From: an uncultured Collinsella sp. | GTDB taxonomy: Bacteria; Actinomycetota; Coriobacteriia; Coriobacteriales; Coriobacteriaceae | Direction of reading: 5' to 3' | NCBI GenBank assembly: GCA_959020715.1 | Contig: CAUESV010000008.1 | Coordinates: 27,448 to 91,447, forward strand | DNA length: 64,000 nucleotides | Part shown: in pieces, positions 13,139 through 22,320 of the stretch | How positions within the stretch are numbered: the first letter of the stretch is position 1 | Layout of the letters: each line of letters starts with the position of its first letter | Program-made: the position numbers and the translations under genes | The notes under the pieces: model-generated | Databases searched by the model: none | Told to the model about the DNA's origin: nothing | Seen by the model: only the letters and a program-made list of their open reading frames with translations

Positions 13139-13591
13139 TTAGAACGGGATGTCCTCATCGTAGACGTCGACCGCGGGCGGCGTAGCCACCGGTGCGGCAG
13201 GACGTGCTGCGGGCGCGGGAGCTGCGGGGGCGTAACCGCCCTGATCGTAGCCACCCTGGCCACCGCGGGAGCTCATAAACTCGATCTCATCGACGATGAC
13301 CTCAAGCTTGCTCCTGCGCTGACCGTCGCGCTCCCAAGAGCTGTAGCGCAGCTTGCCCTCGATCGCGACCTTGTTTCCCTTTGCCAGGAAACGGCTCACG
13401 GCCTCGGCGCGGGTGCCGAACATAGTGCAGTCGACAAAGTTGGGATAGTCCTCCCACTCGCCAGTCTGCGCGTTGCGGCGACGATCGTTCACGGCGACGC
13501 CAAAGGACAGAACCTGGGTTCCGCCGGCGGTGGCGCGCAGCTCGGGATCGCGGGTGAGGTTACCGGTGATGTTCACTCGATTGATGCTCAT
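13139..13591 (-). CDS. ssb: Single-stranded DNA-binding protein
   Basis: Coats single-stranded DNA and recruits replication and repair partners. The 150-residue protein has an N-terminal OB fold (MSINRVNITGNLTRDPELR, FVDCTMFGTRAEAVSRFLAKG) covering about 105 residues, then a Gly/Ala/Pro-rich linker and the partner-binding tip DEDIPF. Placed between rpsF and rpsR, the standard arrangement. ATG preceded by AGAGGAAG. Confidence 0.97.
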   Translation of the reverse strand: MSINRVNITGNLTRDPELRATAGGTQVLSFGVAVNDRRRNAQTGEWEDYPNFVDCTMFGTRAEAVSRFLAKGNKVAIEGKLRYSSWERDGQRRSKLEVIVDEIEFMSSRGGQGGYDQGGYAPAAPAPAARPAAPVATPPAVDVYDEDIPF

Positions 13592-13639
13592 AACTCACTA
13601 CTTCCTCTTGGGGCACAAGCCCAGTCCAAAACGACAGTC

Positions 13640-13933
13640 TTACTCCTGGTCGTCGCGACGGACGATCATGTGGCGGACCACAGCGTCGGTGATGCGCAGG
13701 ACGCGATCAAGCTCGGCGATCTGGGTAGGATCTGCGTGGAAGTTGATGAGGGTGTAGTCACCATCGGTGAGGTCGTTGATCTCGTAGGCGAGCTTGCGCT
13801 TGCCCCACTCGTCAACGGAGTCGACCTTGCCAGCGCCCTCAGCGATCGTGGTATCGATACGCTTCATAACAGCGAGACGAGTCTCGGGGTCGAGCGACGG
13901 GTCAACAAAGAACAGCAGTTCATAAGCCTTCAT
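13640..13933 (-). CDS. rpsF: Ribosomal protein bS6
   Basis: Small-subunit protein that binds bS18. The 97-residue protein MKAYELLFFVDPSLDPETR has the family GKRKLAYEINDLTDGDYTLINF segment. The ATG at 13933 sits 6 bp after a strong AGGAGG; an in-frame ATG 21 bp upstream is less well placed. It heads the rpsF-ssb-rpsR-rplI operon. Confidence 0.97.
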   Translation of the reverse strand: MKAYELLFFVDPSLDPETRLAVMKRIDTTIAEGAGKVDSVDEWGKRKLAYEINDLTDGDYTLINFHADPTQIAELDRVLRITDAVVRHMIVRRDDQE

Positions 13934-14395
13934 ATTGTCACCTCCTCTGGGCAAATGTGGCTTCAGGTCGTGAAGGTGCGCCTGAAGCAGGAAAAGACTT
14001 GGTAATAATATCTTTCAACCTCCCAGGCTGCAAGAATATGCAGCTACAACCTCATGACCTCCACATATACCCATGCTTACACGGCACTTCTCGCGTATTC
14101 CAACCAAATGCTGACCAAGAGCTTGACGAATTCGATAGCAAGATACGCTGCGGCGAGGACAACCTGAGTCAAACCGCAGGTCGCCGATTGCAGGGTTGTG
14201 GTCACGAAATGCATACCACCGGTTCGATCGATTGCCTCAAAATTTTTAAATTCGCTGCCACGTCATTGGTGAATACCTATTTTGAACAGATCATCGAGCG
14301 GGATCTGGCTGGTCAGGATGCTTTTTTAGTACTTATCCGGCACATGCCGGATACGAGCGCGGAGCGAGCGGTTTAAAAAATGCCAAGTTTTCTGT
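13934..14395. other. Intergenic region between rpsF and the tRNA-Ser genes
   Basis: About 460 bp with no convincing gene; it is visibly AT-richer than its neighbours. A rightward open frame (13957-14376) has neither a ribosome binding site nor recognisable protein character. It holds the rpsF promoter near 14005-14033 and a small palindrome, TATCCGGCACATGCCGGATA (14335-14354). Confidence 0.5.
14005..14033 (-). promoter_or_regulatory. Predicted sigma-70-type promoter of rpsF operon
   Basis: On the minus strand TTGCAG (14028-14033), a 17-bp spacer and TATTAT (14005-14010), about 70 bp upstream of the rpsF start. Confidence 0.6.
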
Positions 14396-14423
14396 TTGCA
14401 CTTTTCGATTCCTCGTGTATACT
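14396..14423 (+). promoter_or_regulatory. Predicted promoter of tRNA-Ser genes
   Basis: TTGCAC (14396-14401), 16-bp spacer, TATACT (14418-14423), placing transcription start just upstream of the tRNA at 14440. Confidence 0.65.
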
Positions 14424-14439
14424 GACTTTCGCATTTAAC

Positions 14440-14530
14440 GGAGAGTTGTCCGAGTGGCCGAAGGAGCACGATTGGAAATCGTGTAGGCGTCAAAAGCGTC
14501 TCCAGGGTTCAAATCCCTGACTCTCCGCCA
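14440..14530 (+). tRNA. tRNA-Ser (GGA)
   Basis: A class II tRNA with a long variable arm and encoded CCA. The acceptor GGAGAGT pairs with ACTCTCC; the anticodon loop TTGGAAA gives GGA. Confidence 0.95.
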
Positions 14531-14539
14531 GTTAATTCC

Positions 14540-14570
14540 AAAGCAGGCCTTAGTGCCTGCTTTGTTTTTA
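14540..14570 (+). terminator. Terminator between the two tRNA-Ser genes
   Basis: AAAGCAGGC (14540-14548) pairs with GCCTGCTTT (14555-14563), followed by a T-rich run. Confidence 0.8.
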
Positions 14571-14578
14571 CCCCGCGC

Positions 14579-14669
14579 GGAGGGGTGGCAGAGTGGTTGA
14601 ATGCGGCGGTCTCGAAAACCGTTTGGCCTGTATAAGGTCACGAGGGTTCGAATCCCTCCTCCTCCGCCA
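14579..14669 (+). tRNA. tRNA-Ser (CGA)
   Basis: A class II tRNA with a long variable arm and encoded CCA. The acceptor GGAGGGG pairs with CTCCTCC; the anticodon loop CTCGAAA gives CGA. Confidence 0.93.
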
Positions 14670-14680
14670 TTAGATGGTAT

Positions 14681-14710
14681 AAGCCCCAGCAATGGGGCTT
14701 TTTTCTTTTT
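14681..14710 (+). terminator. Terminator after tRNA-Ser (CGA)
   Basis: AAGCCCC and GGGGCTT form a stem around a 6-base loop, followed by TTTTCTTTTT. Confidence 0.85.
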
Positions 14711-14765
14711 GGGCACATTTCAATAACGCGCAGGAGGAGGGATTCAAAACCCGCCCTTCCCTCAA

Positions 14766-14830
14766 AAACATGTACGTCACCCTCCAAAACCGACATTTTT
14801 CGACATCTTTGAAGGCTGACGTACACGTTT
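14766..14830. repeat. 65-bp palindromic repeat, copy 1
   Basis: An imperfect palindrome with ends ACATGTACGTCA and TGACGTACACGT and inner CCTCCAAAACCGACAT against ATCTTTGAAGG. Copy 2, in the reverse orientation, lies at 15967-16031, so the pair brackets the gene between them. Confidence 0.85.
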
Positions 14831-14853
14831 GGATTGAGCTCACGGGAGTGGCA

Positions 14854-15861
14854 CTATTCGGAAGGCGCCTCTTCGTCTCGCATGCCTTTCCAGTTGCGGA
14901 TAAGCGCCTTGCGTAGTTCGTTTTGCTCTCGCTGGTGCCCGGTGTCGGTACAGCGAGGCATGCCGAGTGCTTCGCGAATGTTGTTCATGGCGCGGTGAAA
15001 GGCGAGCTGGCTGCCGAACTGAGCCGAGGTGAGCGTAACGATTCGATATCCCATTTGGGGGAGAACGGCCTCTCGCTCCGCATCTGCTCCTTTGCGCTCG
15101 AACTCATCGTGAAAGCCGCCCTTATATTCGATACCGAGCTCCCTGCGCTTGTAGGTAACGAGCGCATCGATTTTGAGTGTTCGAGCTTTGGCGCAATGCC
15201 AGAGACGTTGAGGGATCTCGAGCGGTTTGTTGAGTTCGATACCTCGGATGCCAACGCCGCCTTGGCTTGTTGGGAGTGAGAGGGCGATTGCCGAAGCGGT
15301 CTCCATAGGAGAGGCCGAGCGATCGTAGATGTGCCTGAGCGCGAGCCGTGCACGTGTGGCACCGGGTTTGCCCGGGTGCCGATCGAGTAGTTCGATTATT
15401 TCATCCTTGGAGGTGGTGGCTGGTTGCTCGGTATAAGGTTCGGCGAGATTGAGCCTCATGCGATAATCGCCGCAAACTTCATAGCCATATTCGAGATATT
15501 CGATCCTATCCATCCACTCGGCAGCGAGCACGAAGGTGAAGGCTTCGTCGGTGATGAAGATTCCGGGCGTCAACTCGTTAATATGCTCGTAGGGAAGATT
15601 TTGTCCAAGAATGTGGCAAATGACGCCTTTGGTGCGAATTCGCTCGAATTCGAATACAACCGCGATATCGATAGTCTTAAGCATATCGGACGGAATGCCG
15701 CAGTCGGTAAGCGCCTGTCGTATGCGCGCAACGCGTTGTTGGGTGGAGATGCCTTGTGCGCCTATCTGGTAGTCGTGCCGCGCAAGAGACTGAACCAAAT
15801 TCTGGGGTGCATGATGGACAAGCCATGCGGTTTTATGCGAAATGAGAACAGGGGTATCCAT
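14854..15861 (-). CDS. PD-(D/E)XK nuclease-like protein with AbiEi-like N-terminus
   Basis: A 335-residue protein whose C-terminal half has the core of DUF559/Vsr-like endonuclease folds: SPMETA (Glu187), Asp232 in KIDALVTY, and the Glu245-x-Lys247 pair in LGIEYKGG, followed by a helix and a VTLTSAQF strand. The N-terminus (LISHKTAWLVHH) resembles the AbiEi-like helix-turn-helix start seen in many actinobacterial DUF559 proteins. Role unknown; a DNA-cleaving, repair or toxin/antitoxin-related role is inference. It is monocistronic, opposes its rightward neighbours and is bracketed by two inverted palindromic repeats. The ATG at 15861 has GAGAGG upstream. Confidence 0.75.
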   Translation of the reverse strand: MDTPVLISHKTAWLVHHAPQNLVQSLARHDYQIGAQGISTQQRVARIRQALTDCGIPSDMLKTIDIAVVFEFERIRTKGVICHILGQNLPYEHINELTPGIFITDEAFTFVLAAEWMDRIEYLEYGYEVCGDYRMRLNLAEPYTEQPATTSKDEIIELLDRHPGKPGATRARLALRHIYDRSASPMETASAIALSLPTSQGGVGIRGIELNKPLEIPQRLWHCAKARTLKIDALVTYKRRELGIEYKGGFHDEFERKGADAEREAVLPQMGYRIVTLTSAQFGSQLAFHRAMNNIREALGMPRCTDTGHQREQNELRKALIRNWKGMRDEEAPSE

Positions 15862-16165
15862 TGAGGGCCTCTCGCTCTGAGCCGGTATCCAACTCTTATG
15901 TCCGTTGAAGTGGGGAAATATACCGGATGTGAGTAAATCAACTCACTCATGCTGTGAGCCCAATCCAAACATGTACGTCACCCTCCAAAGATGTCGAAAA
16001 ATGTCGTTTTTGGAGGCTGACGTACATGTTTTGGACCCCTGGCATTCCAGCAACGCCACGCCCGTGCCCAGTCCCTACCGTTTGCCGAGCAATGAAGCCG
16101 CTACGGCGTCCAACCATGTACTATGTACGGGCATTGTTCAAACCTACAACTCAAAGGACCCCATC
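15862..16165. other. Intergenic region with repeat copy 2
   Basis: About 300 bp that must hold divergent promoters for the nuclease-like gene and the TRIC channel gene. A frame open from 15905 reads through the palindromic repeat and is unlikely to be translated there. Confidence 0.5.
15967..16031. repeat. 65-bp palindromic repeat, copy 2 (inverted)
   Basis: Reverse-complement copy of the element at 14766-14830 with a few substitutions; its own arms (ACATGTACGTCA / TGACGTACATGT) are a better palindrome than copy 1. Confidence 0.85.
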
Positions 16166-16855
16166 TTGCCCGTCGTCGCCGCTATGACCGTTACTTCACA
16201 CGCCTCGGATGCCATGGTCGCTATCCCGTTTTGGCTCGAGATGTTCGCCGTTGTCGCGGCATCGATCTCGGGTGTGCTGGTCGCGCGTGAACACAAGCTC
16301 GACCTGGTGGGCGCGGTCGCGCTCGCGGTGGTCTGCGGTCTGGGCGGCGGTCTTTTGCGCGATATGACGCTCCAGGTCGGCAACGTCTACATCCTCAACC
16401 AACCCATGGCGTTACCGCTCTCCATCGCCACGGCGGCCATCATCTATATCTTCCCGGCAATCGTCGATAAGCCCGACAAGCTCATTCCCCTGCTCGACAT
16501 CATCTCGGTCGGCATCTATGCGGCAACCGGCGCGGACAAGGCGCTGGTCTACGGATTTGCGCCCGCCGTGTGCATCATGATGGGCTTCTTCACCGCAGTG
16601 GGCGGCGGCATGCTGCGCGACGGCTTTATGGGCGTGGTGCCGGGCATTTTCCAACGCACTAACTTTTATGCCATCGCAGCCATCGCCGGATCGGCAAGCT
16701 ATGTAAGCCTCGTTAAGAGCGGCCTCGTGAGCAATGTTGCCGCGCTGGTCGTATGCGTCATCGTGACCATGGGGCTGCGCTGGCTATCGCTGCGCTTTGA
16801 CATCAAAAGCCCCACCGAGGACGACATCGCACGCTTTTTGCACCGTAAAAAATAG
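16166..16855 (+). CDS. TRIC-type cation channel family protein (UPF0126-like)
   Basis: An integral membrane protein made mostly of hydrophobic helices. It carries two copies of the family's repeated glycine-rich motif: GLGGGLLRDM and VGGGMLRDG, each followed by a further membrane segment, which is the pattern of prokaryotic TRIC/UPF0126 proteins. By family this is a homotrimeric cation channel; the ion is not shown by sequence. I chose TTG at 16166 because AAAGGA lies 7 bp upstream; an internal ATG at 16184 is the alternative. An upstream start at 15905 would translate a repeat element. A C-terminal charged tail of ~25 residues is cytoplasmic-like. Confidence 0.85.
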   Translation: MPVVAAMTVTSHASDAMVAIPFWLEMFAVVAASISGVLVAREHKLDLVGAVALAVVCGLGGGLLRDMTLQVGNVYILNQPMALPLSIATAAIIYIFPAIVDKPDKLIPLLDIISVGIYAATGADKALVYGFAPAVCIMMGFFTAVGGGMLRDGFMGVVPGIFQRTNFYAIAAIAGSASYVSLVKSGLVSNVAALVVCVIVTMGLRWLSLRFDIKSPTEDDIARFLHRKK

Positions 16856-16961
16856 GTAGCACGGCCCAACCCTTCGAAATGCAACCGAGAGGTTCTTTTA
16901 GAGCGCTTGCGCGTTGGGTACCCTGTTAGATACCTGTCGAGCATCTAACGAAGGATTCACC

Positions 16962-18107
16962 ATGCCTTGCAACCAAGTACCGTCGGCCCGGCGCCACAAA
17001 GCGCAGGCCCGCATCACTATCCTATTCGCGCTTATCGCACTGGCGTTTACCGCGCTCCCCACCATGGCGTTCGCCGGCACCGACACCGCGGGCAACATGC
17101 TCGCAACCGAAGTTGACTCAAATCCGTCCGGCGTCGAGGGCGACCTGTACTGGGCCGGCCAAAGCCTCAACCTAGACGATGCCTCCATCGACCGCGATAT
17201 TATCGCGGCGGGCGAGAGCCTGTCGATTCGCGATTGCACCGTAGGCGGCGCCGTTCGCCTGGCGGCGCGCACCATCGATATCGCTAAAACCGCAATCGAT
17301 GGAAGCGTGACGGTAGCCGGCCAGCACGTCGTGCTTAACACCGGTAGCACCGCCAACTGTTTTTACGCGGCAGGCGAGACGGTCGCCCTGCGCGGCTCCG
17401 CTAAATCGGCGGCGCTCGCCGGCGACACCGTAACCATCGATGGCACCGTCGAGGGCGATGTCGAGGTTTGGGCCGACAAACTCATCCTGGGCAAGAACGC
17501 CCGCATCACCGGCACCGTGAACGCGCACGTCTCCGAGGACCCCGAGCGTGCCGCGGGAGCCGAGGTCGGTGCCCTCAAGATCGACCGCACCGAGAACAAA
17601 GATACTTCCACCGTTAACGATGTCATCGGCGGTATCGTCGCCGCGGCACTCTCGACCTGCTTTGTCGCCCTGCTGCTCGAGCTCGTCTTTCCGCGCGCGA
17701 CCGCCGGCGCCGCCGGCATGCTCCACCAGCGCCCCACGCCCCTGTGGGTGAGCGGTCTTCTGGGCACGATTGCTATCGCCCCCGCCGTCCTACTGTTGAT
17801 TATCTCTATCGCTGGTCTGTCGCTTGCCGGAACCCTCTTGTGCGGCGTTATCGGCATCGCGTTGGTGTCGAGTGCCTTTGCGGGGTGCGCGATCGCCCGC
17901 ATGGTCGGACACAACCAGAACCGCTACGCCATGGCAGCCGTGGGCGGCATCGCCGCGGGTGCGCTTACGGCAATCCCCCTCGTAGGCGATTTCATCAGCG
18001 GCGTGGCCTTCGTCTTTACACTCGGCTACATCATCCAGATCATCTGGCGCAACGCCCACCTCAAGCCGCAGCAGCCGGCTAACACGCCGGGACTCCCCAC
18101 CGCTTAA
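16962..18107 (+). CDS. Secreted/membrane bactofilin-like (polymer-forming) protein
   Basis: A 381-residue protein with a signal-peptide-like N-terminus (about residues 20-38, ending TMAFAG), then ~150 residues of short repeating beta-helix character (GDLYWAGQSLNLDDASIDRD, DGSVTVAGQHV, IDGTVEGDVEVWADKL) like bactofilin/polymer-forming domains, followed by four or so transmembrane helices from about residue 225. Bactofilin domains assemble into filaments; a membrane-tethered version could scaffold envelope proteins, which is inference. I chose ATG 16962 with AAGGA 6 bp upstream; an earlier in-frame start at 16914 lacks a site. Monocistronic. Confidence 0.7.
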   Translation: MPCNQVPSARRHKAQARITILFALIALAFTALPTMAFAGTDTAGNMLATEVDSNPSGVEGDLYWAGQSLNLDDASIDRDIIAAGESLSIRDCTVGGAVRLAARTIDIAKTAIDGSVTVAGQHVVLNTGSTANCFYAAGETVALRGSAKSAALAGDTVTIDGTVEGDVEVWADKLILGKNARITGTVNAHVSEDPERAAGAEVGALKIDRTENKDTSTVNDVIGGIVAAALSTCFVALLLELVFPRATAGAAGMLHQRPTPLWVSGLLGTIAIAPAVLLLIISIAGLSLAGTLLCGVIGIALVSSAFAGCAIARMVGHNQNRYAMAAVGGIAAGALTAIPLVGDFISGVAFVFTLGYIIQIIWRNAHLKPQQPANTPGLPTA

Positions 18108-18116
18108 CCACCAACT

Positions 18117-18145
18117 ACCACAAAGGGGACAGGCACCTTTGTGGT
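18117..18145. repeat. Hairpin with GGGGACAGGCACC loop
   Basis: Perfect 10-bp stem ACCACAAAGG / CCTTTGTGGT around GGACAGGCA. No T-run follows, so it is a short palindrome rather than a standard terminator. Confidence 0.6.
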
Positions 18146-18173
18146 GGTGCAGGCCGTCTCAATCCCCGTGCAC

Positions 18174-18209
18174 CAAAAAGGGCGCCGACCATCGCGGTCG
18201 ACGCCCTTT
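18174..18209 (-). terminator. Terminator after typA
   Basis: AAGGGCG(C)CGACC pairs with GGTCG(A)CGCCCTT; the minus strand continues into TTTTT. It may also stop the rightward bactofilin-like transcript. Confidence 0.85.
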
Positions 18210-18236
18210 CTTGTTAAACACTATAAAGCCCAGCGC

Positions 18237-20075
<1,839 letters not shown>

Positions 20076-20192
20076 GTAGTTCCCCTATCTTCTATCCATA
20101 TACAAACGGCACGCGTATGCGGCCCGCTCAGCGATACAACGCTCAGCGGGAATATTGAGCCTTTTACCGAAAACTCGTTTATTTTAGCGATT

Positions 20193-20642
20193 TTAGATGA
20201 GAGGGGTTTCCTCACCTGCAGGTTCAGGGTCGCTCCACATAAAACCATCGCCGGCGCCCATGCCCTCATACAGCACATATGCCGAAAAACCGCTCTCGAG
20301 CGTGGTTTCGAAGAAGCTCACGAGCAGAGCATCGTGATAGCCGCCGTCAATCTCGACGCAGCCGGTGTAGCCGATGGCATAGCGGGCGATACGGCCCAGG
20401 CCCTCGTCCTTAAGACCCATCTTGTGCTCGGAGATAAAGTTGGTAGCCGCCTCGAGGCACGCCTCTTCGCCATCCTCATCGAGCGCCGCCAGATAACGGT
20501 TGGAAGCGGCATCCTCAATTGCCACGACCACGCCAGGGTTTTCACCGGCGGCCAGGTCATCCAAGAACGCACCGATCAGGTCACACACCATGGCGTCGAG
20601 CTCGGCGGAGACGTTACCGGCGTCCTGCATATCCTGTGCCAT
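20193..20642 (-). CDS. Conserved-looking small acidic protein, function unknown
   Basis: I do not recognise this 149-residue protein. It is acidic, without signal peptide or membrane segment, and appears globular (VCDLIGAFLDDLAAGENPGVVVAIEDAAS, IARYAIGYTGCVEIDGGY). Codon use is like the neighbours. The ATG has GGAAGG upstream. It lies 30 bp after a small membrane protein gene in a leftward run with the bifunctional-nuclease gene, so co-transcription is likely. Confidence 0.75.
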   Translation of the reverse strand: MAQDMQDAGNVSAELDAMVCDLIGAFLDDLAAGENPGVVVAIEDAASNRYLAALDEDGEEACLEAATNFISEHKMGLKDEGLGRIARYAIGYTGCVEIDGGYHDALLVSFFETTLESGFSAYVLYEGMGAGDGFMWSDPEPAGEETPLI

Positions 20643-20672
20643 CTTTAGACCTTCCCATCGAGTCTGGCGTCG

Positions 20673-21029
20673 TTACAGTTCTTGCGCCTCGGCGGCGATC
20701 TTGGCGGCAGCGTCGCGGGCGCACATCATATCCATCGCGCGCTTGTCGAGCACCTTGATCTGACTGGTCAGCATTACCGCATCGACCACGCCCCAGATCA
20801 CGAGGCCCGTAGAGATCGAAAACCCAAGCGCACCAACTGTACCACGAAGGCGCGAGCAGATTGCCGCGACAAGGGCGGAGATGACAACCATCTTGATAAA
20901 CGAGCCGCGGCGCTCGCGAAGCGTGCGGGCCTGTGTCACATAGGCAATGCGAGCCGCCTCAGAAGCCTCCGAGCGCATCTGGGCCTCACGCGCAATGGCT
21001 GCCGCCTCGGCCGACATACCGCCGGCCAT
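20673..21029 (-). CDS. Small membrane protein, function unknown
   Basis: 118 residues: an Ala/Glu/Arg-rich amphipathic N-terminus of ~45 residues, two hydrophobic segments at about residues 46-60 and 68-88 (VVISALVAAICS; GFSISTGLVIWGVVDAVML), and a helical charged tail. No family recognised. It sits between the bifunctional-nuclease gene (33 bp upstream) and the acidic protein gene. The ATG at 21029 has GGAG 9 bp upstream; an ATG at 21017 is possible. Confidence 0.7.
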   Translation of the reverse strand: MAGGMSAEAAAIAREAQMRSEASEAARIAYVTQARTLRERRGSFIKMVVISALVAAICSRLRGTVGALGFSISTGLVIWGVVDAVMLTSQIKVLDKRAMDMMCARDAAAKIAAEAQEL

Positions 21030-21062
21030 CAGCGAACGCTCCGCATCCTAGCCACCCCGCAT

Positions 21063-21563
21063 TTAGAAGTCATCGGGGGAGAGCGTATGGATGAACTCGT
21101 CGAACTTCTCGAACTCCTGCTCGTCGTCGACTTCCTCGGCATGGGCAGAAACGGTGCCCAGGCGATTCATGATGTCGTCCTCCACAAACATGGGGGCATT
21201 GCTGCGCACGGCAAGGGCAATGGCATCACTGGGGCGGGCGTCGATCTTGCGCTCGTCACCATCGGCCAGTACGACGATCGTCGCGTAGAACACCGGCGGC
21301 TCGGCGCGAACGATCTCGATGCGCTCGAGCTTGGCGCCCAGGGCGTCAACGGTATCGAGCAGCAGGTCATGGGTGATCGGGCGCTCGGCGCGGCCGCTAT
21401 CGATGCCGCGGCTAATGGCAGCAGCTTCAAACGAACCAGTCTGAATGGAAAGAGAACGCAGTGGCGCGGGCGAGTCCGATTTGCTGCAGCGCTCGCGAAG
21501 CACGATAAGCGATGGCACGGGACCGGCGGCCATGACGATGGTCTCTATGTCGACACGAACCAT
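21063..21563 (-). CDS. Bifunctional nuclease family protein (DUF151)
   Basis: A 166-residue cytoplasmic protein with the DUF151 pattern: MVRVDIETIVM start, LRSLSIQTGSFEAAAI, RPITHDLL, and the hallmark DARPSDAIALAVRSNAPMFV. Family members have been described with DNase/RNase activity; substrate here is unknown. A C-terminal acidic extension (EEVDDEQEFEKFDEF) is present. I chose ATG 21563 with GGAGG upstream; an upstream ATG at 21593 adds a basic stretch outside the family. First gene of a probable three-gene leftward unit. Confidence 0.88.
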   Translation of the reverse strand: MVRVDIETIVMAAGPVPSLIVLRERCSKSDSPAPLRSLSIQTGSFEAAAISRGIDSGRAERPITHDLLLDTVDALGAKLERIEIVRAEPPVFYATIVVLADGDERKIDARPSDAIALAVRSNAPMFVEDDIMNRLGTVSAHAEEVDDEQEFEKFDEFIHTLSPDDF

Positions 21564-21676
21564 GGAACACCTCCGGTACGTAGCGGTTAACACGCGGCAG
21601 CCCGCCGCATTGAATAGCTATACTACCCAATCTTTCGCACAGCACACAAAACCAAAATGAGATTTATCGCAGACAA

Positions 21677-21709
21677 GAAAAAAGCCCCGAGGCAACGCCC
21701 CAGGGCTCT
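21677..21709 (-). terminator. Terminator after the tRNA-Ile/Ala cluster
   Basis: Minus-strand hairpin AGCCCTGGGGC against GCCTCGGGGCT followed by TTTTTTCTTG. Confidence 0.85.
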
Positions 21710-21721
21710 TCACAGTTTTGA

Positions 21722-21798
21722 TGGTGGACCTGACAAGATTCGAACTTGTGACCTCCCGGTTATCAGCCGGACGCTCTAACCAACTGAGCTACAGGTCC
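21722..21798 (-). tRNA. tRNA-Ile (GAT), copy 1
   Basis: Acceptor GGACCTG pairs with CAGGTCC, CCA is encoded, and anticodon loop CTGATAA gives GAT. Same sequence as the copy at 21946-22022. Confidence 0.96.
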
Positions 21799-21802
21799 AT
21801 CA

Positions 21803-21878
21803 TGGTGGAGGTTAGGGGGATCGAACCCCTGACCTCAGGCTTGCAAAGCCCGCGCTCTCCCAGCTGAGCTAAACCCCC
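21803..21878 (-). tRNA. tRNA-Ala (TGC)
   Basis: Acceptor GGGGGTT pairs with AACCTCC, CCA is encoded, and anticodon loop TTTGCAA gives TGC. Confidence 0.96.
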
Positions 21879-21889
21879 ACGGAGACAGT

Positions 21890-21934
21890 AATAAACACCC
21901 CAGCGGCGACTCGGCTCTCGCTGGGGTGTTTATT
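21890..21934 (-). terminator. Terminator-like hairpin between tRNA-Ile copy 2 and tRNA-Ala
   Basis: A 16-bp perfect stem (21890-21905 with 21919-21934, AATAAACACCCCAGCG). On the minus strand it would end with a weak T-rich side within the stem (ATT). Confidence 0.7.
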
Positions 21935-21945
21935 GCGAAAGAAAG

Positions 21946-22022
21946 TGGTGGACCTGACAAGATTCGAACTTGTGACCTCCCGGTTATCAGCCGGACGCTC
22001 TAACCAACTGAGCTACAGGTCC
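21946..22022 (-). tRNA. tRNA-Ile (GAT), copy 2
   Basis: Identical in reading to copy 1: acceptor GGACCTG/CAGGTCC, anticodon GAT, encoded CCA. Confidence 0.96.
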
Positions 22023-22093
22023 ATCGCGCAAGGGATATATTAGACGAGTCGTTACGCGCGCGTCAACAACTTTTTTGAAAATCTTTGGAGGGT

Positions 22094-22230
22094 GTGTCAG
22101 ACGGCTGGGCGAGATGGGTTAGGTTTGCTGCTCGGGCAGTCCTGCGCAAGACGAAGGCCACATTAAGTGGCCTTCTTTGCGCGCGGAACTCGCGACAAAC
22201 CTAACTCATCTCGCCCAGCCGTCTGACACG
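22094..22230. repeat. Nested long palindrome with 34-bp arms
   Basis: Arms 22094-22127 and 22197-22230 are reverse complements over 34 bp with one mismatch (GTGTCAGACGGCTGGGCGAG... outer end). Inside is a second hairpin, GAAGGCCAC-ATTAA-GTGGCCTTC, extended by GCGCAA/TTTGCGC. No gene lies within. Confidence 0.9.
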
Positions 22231-22246
22231 GGGCTCCAAGCTTGTC

Positions 22247-22281
22247 AAAAAAGCGGTCGGCGCGCAGGTGCGCCGACCGCC
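22247..22281 (-). terminator. Terminator after gyrA
   Basis: An 11-bp perfect stem GCGGTCGGCGC / GCGCCGACCGC followed on the minus strand by TTTTTTGAC. Confidence 0.9.
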
Positions 22282-22320
22282 GATATATGGGGTCTGATAT
22301 TTTCTACCAGCTAGTTCCTC

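Noticed and set aside
12233..14005. A 590-codon rightward frame covering rplI, rpsR, ssb and rpsF
   Set aside because: It runs antisense across four well-established ribosomal and ssb genes; the protein has no recognisable character.
14435..14826. Small leftward frames over the two tRNA-Ser genes
   Set aside because: They are entirely antisense to tRNA genes and terminators.
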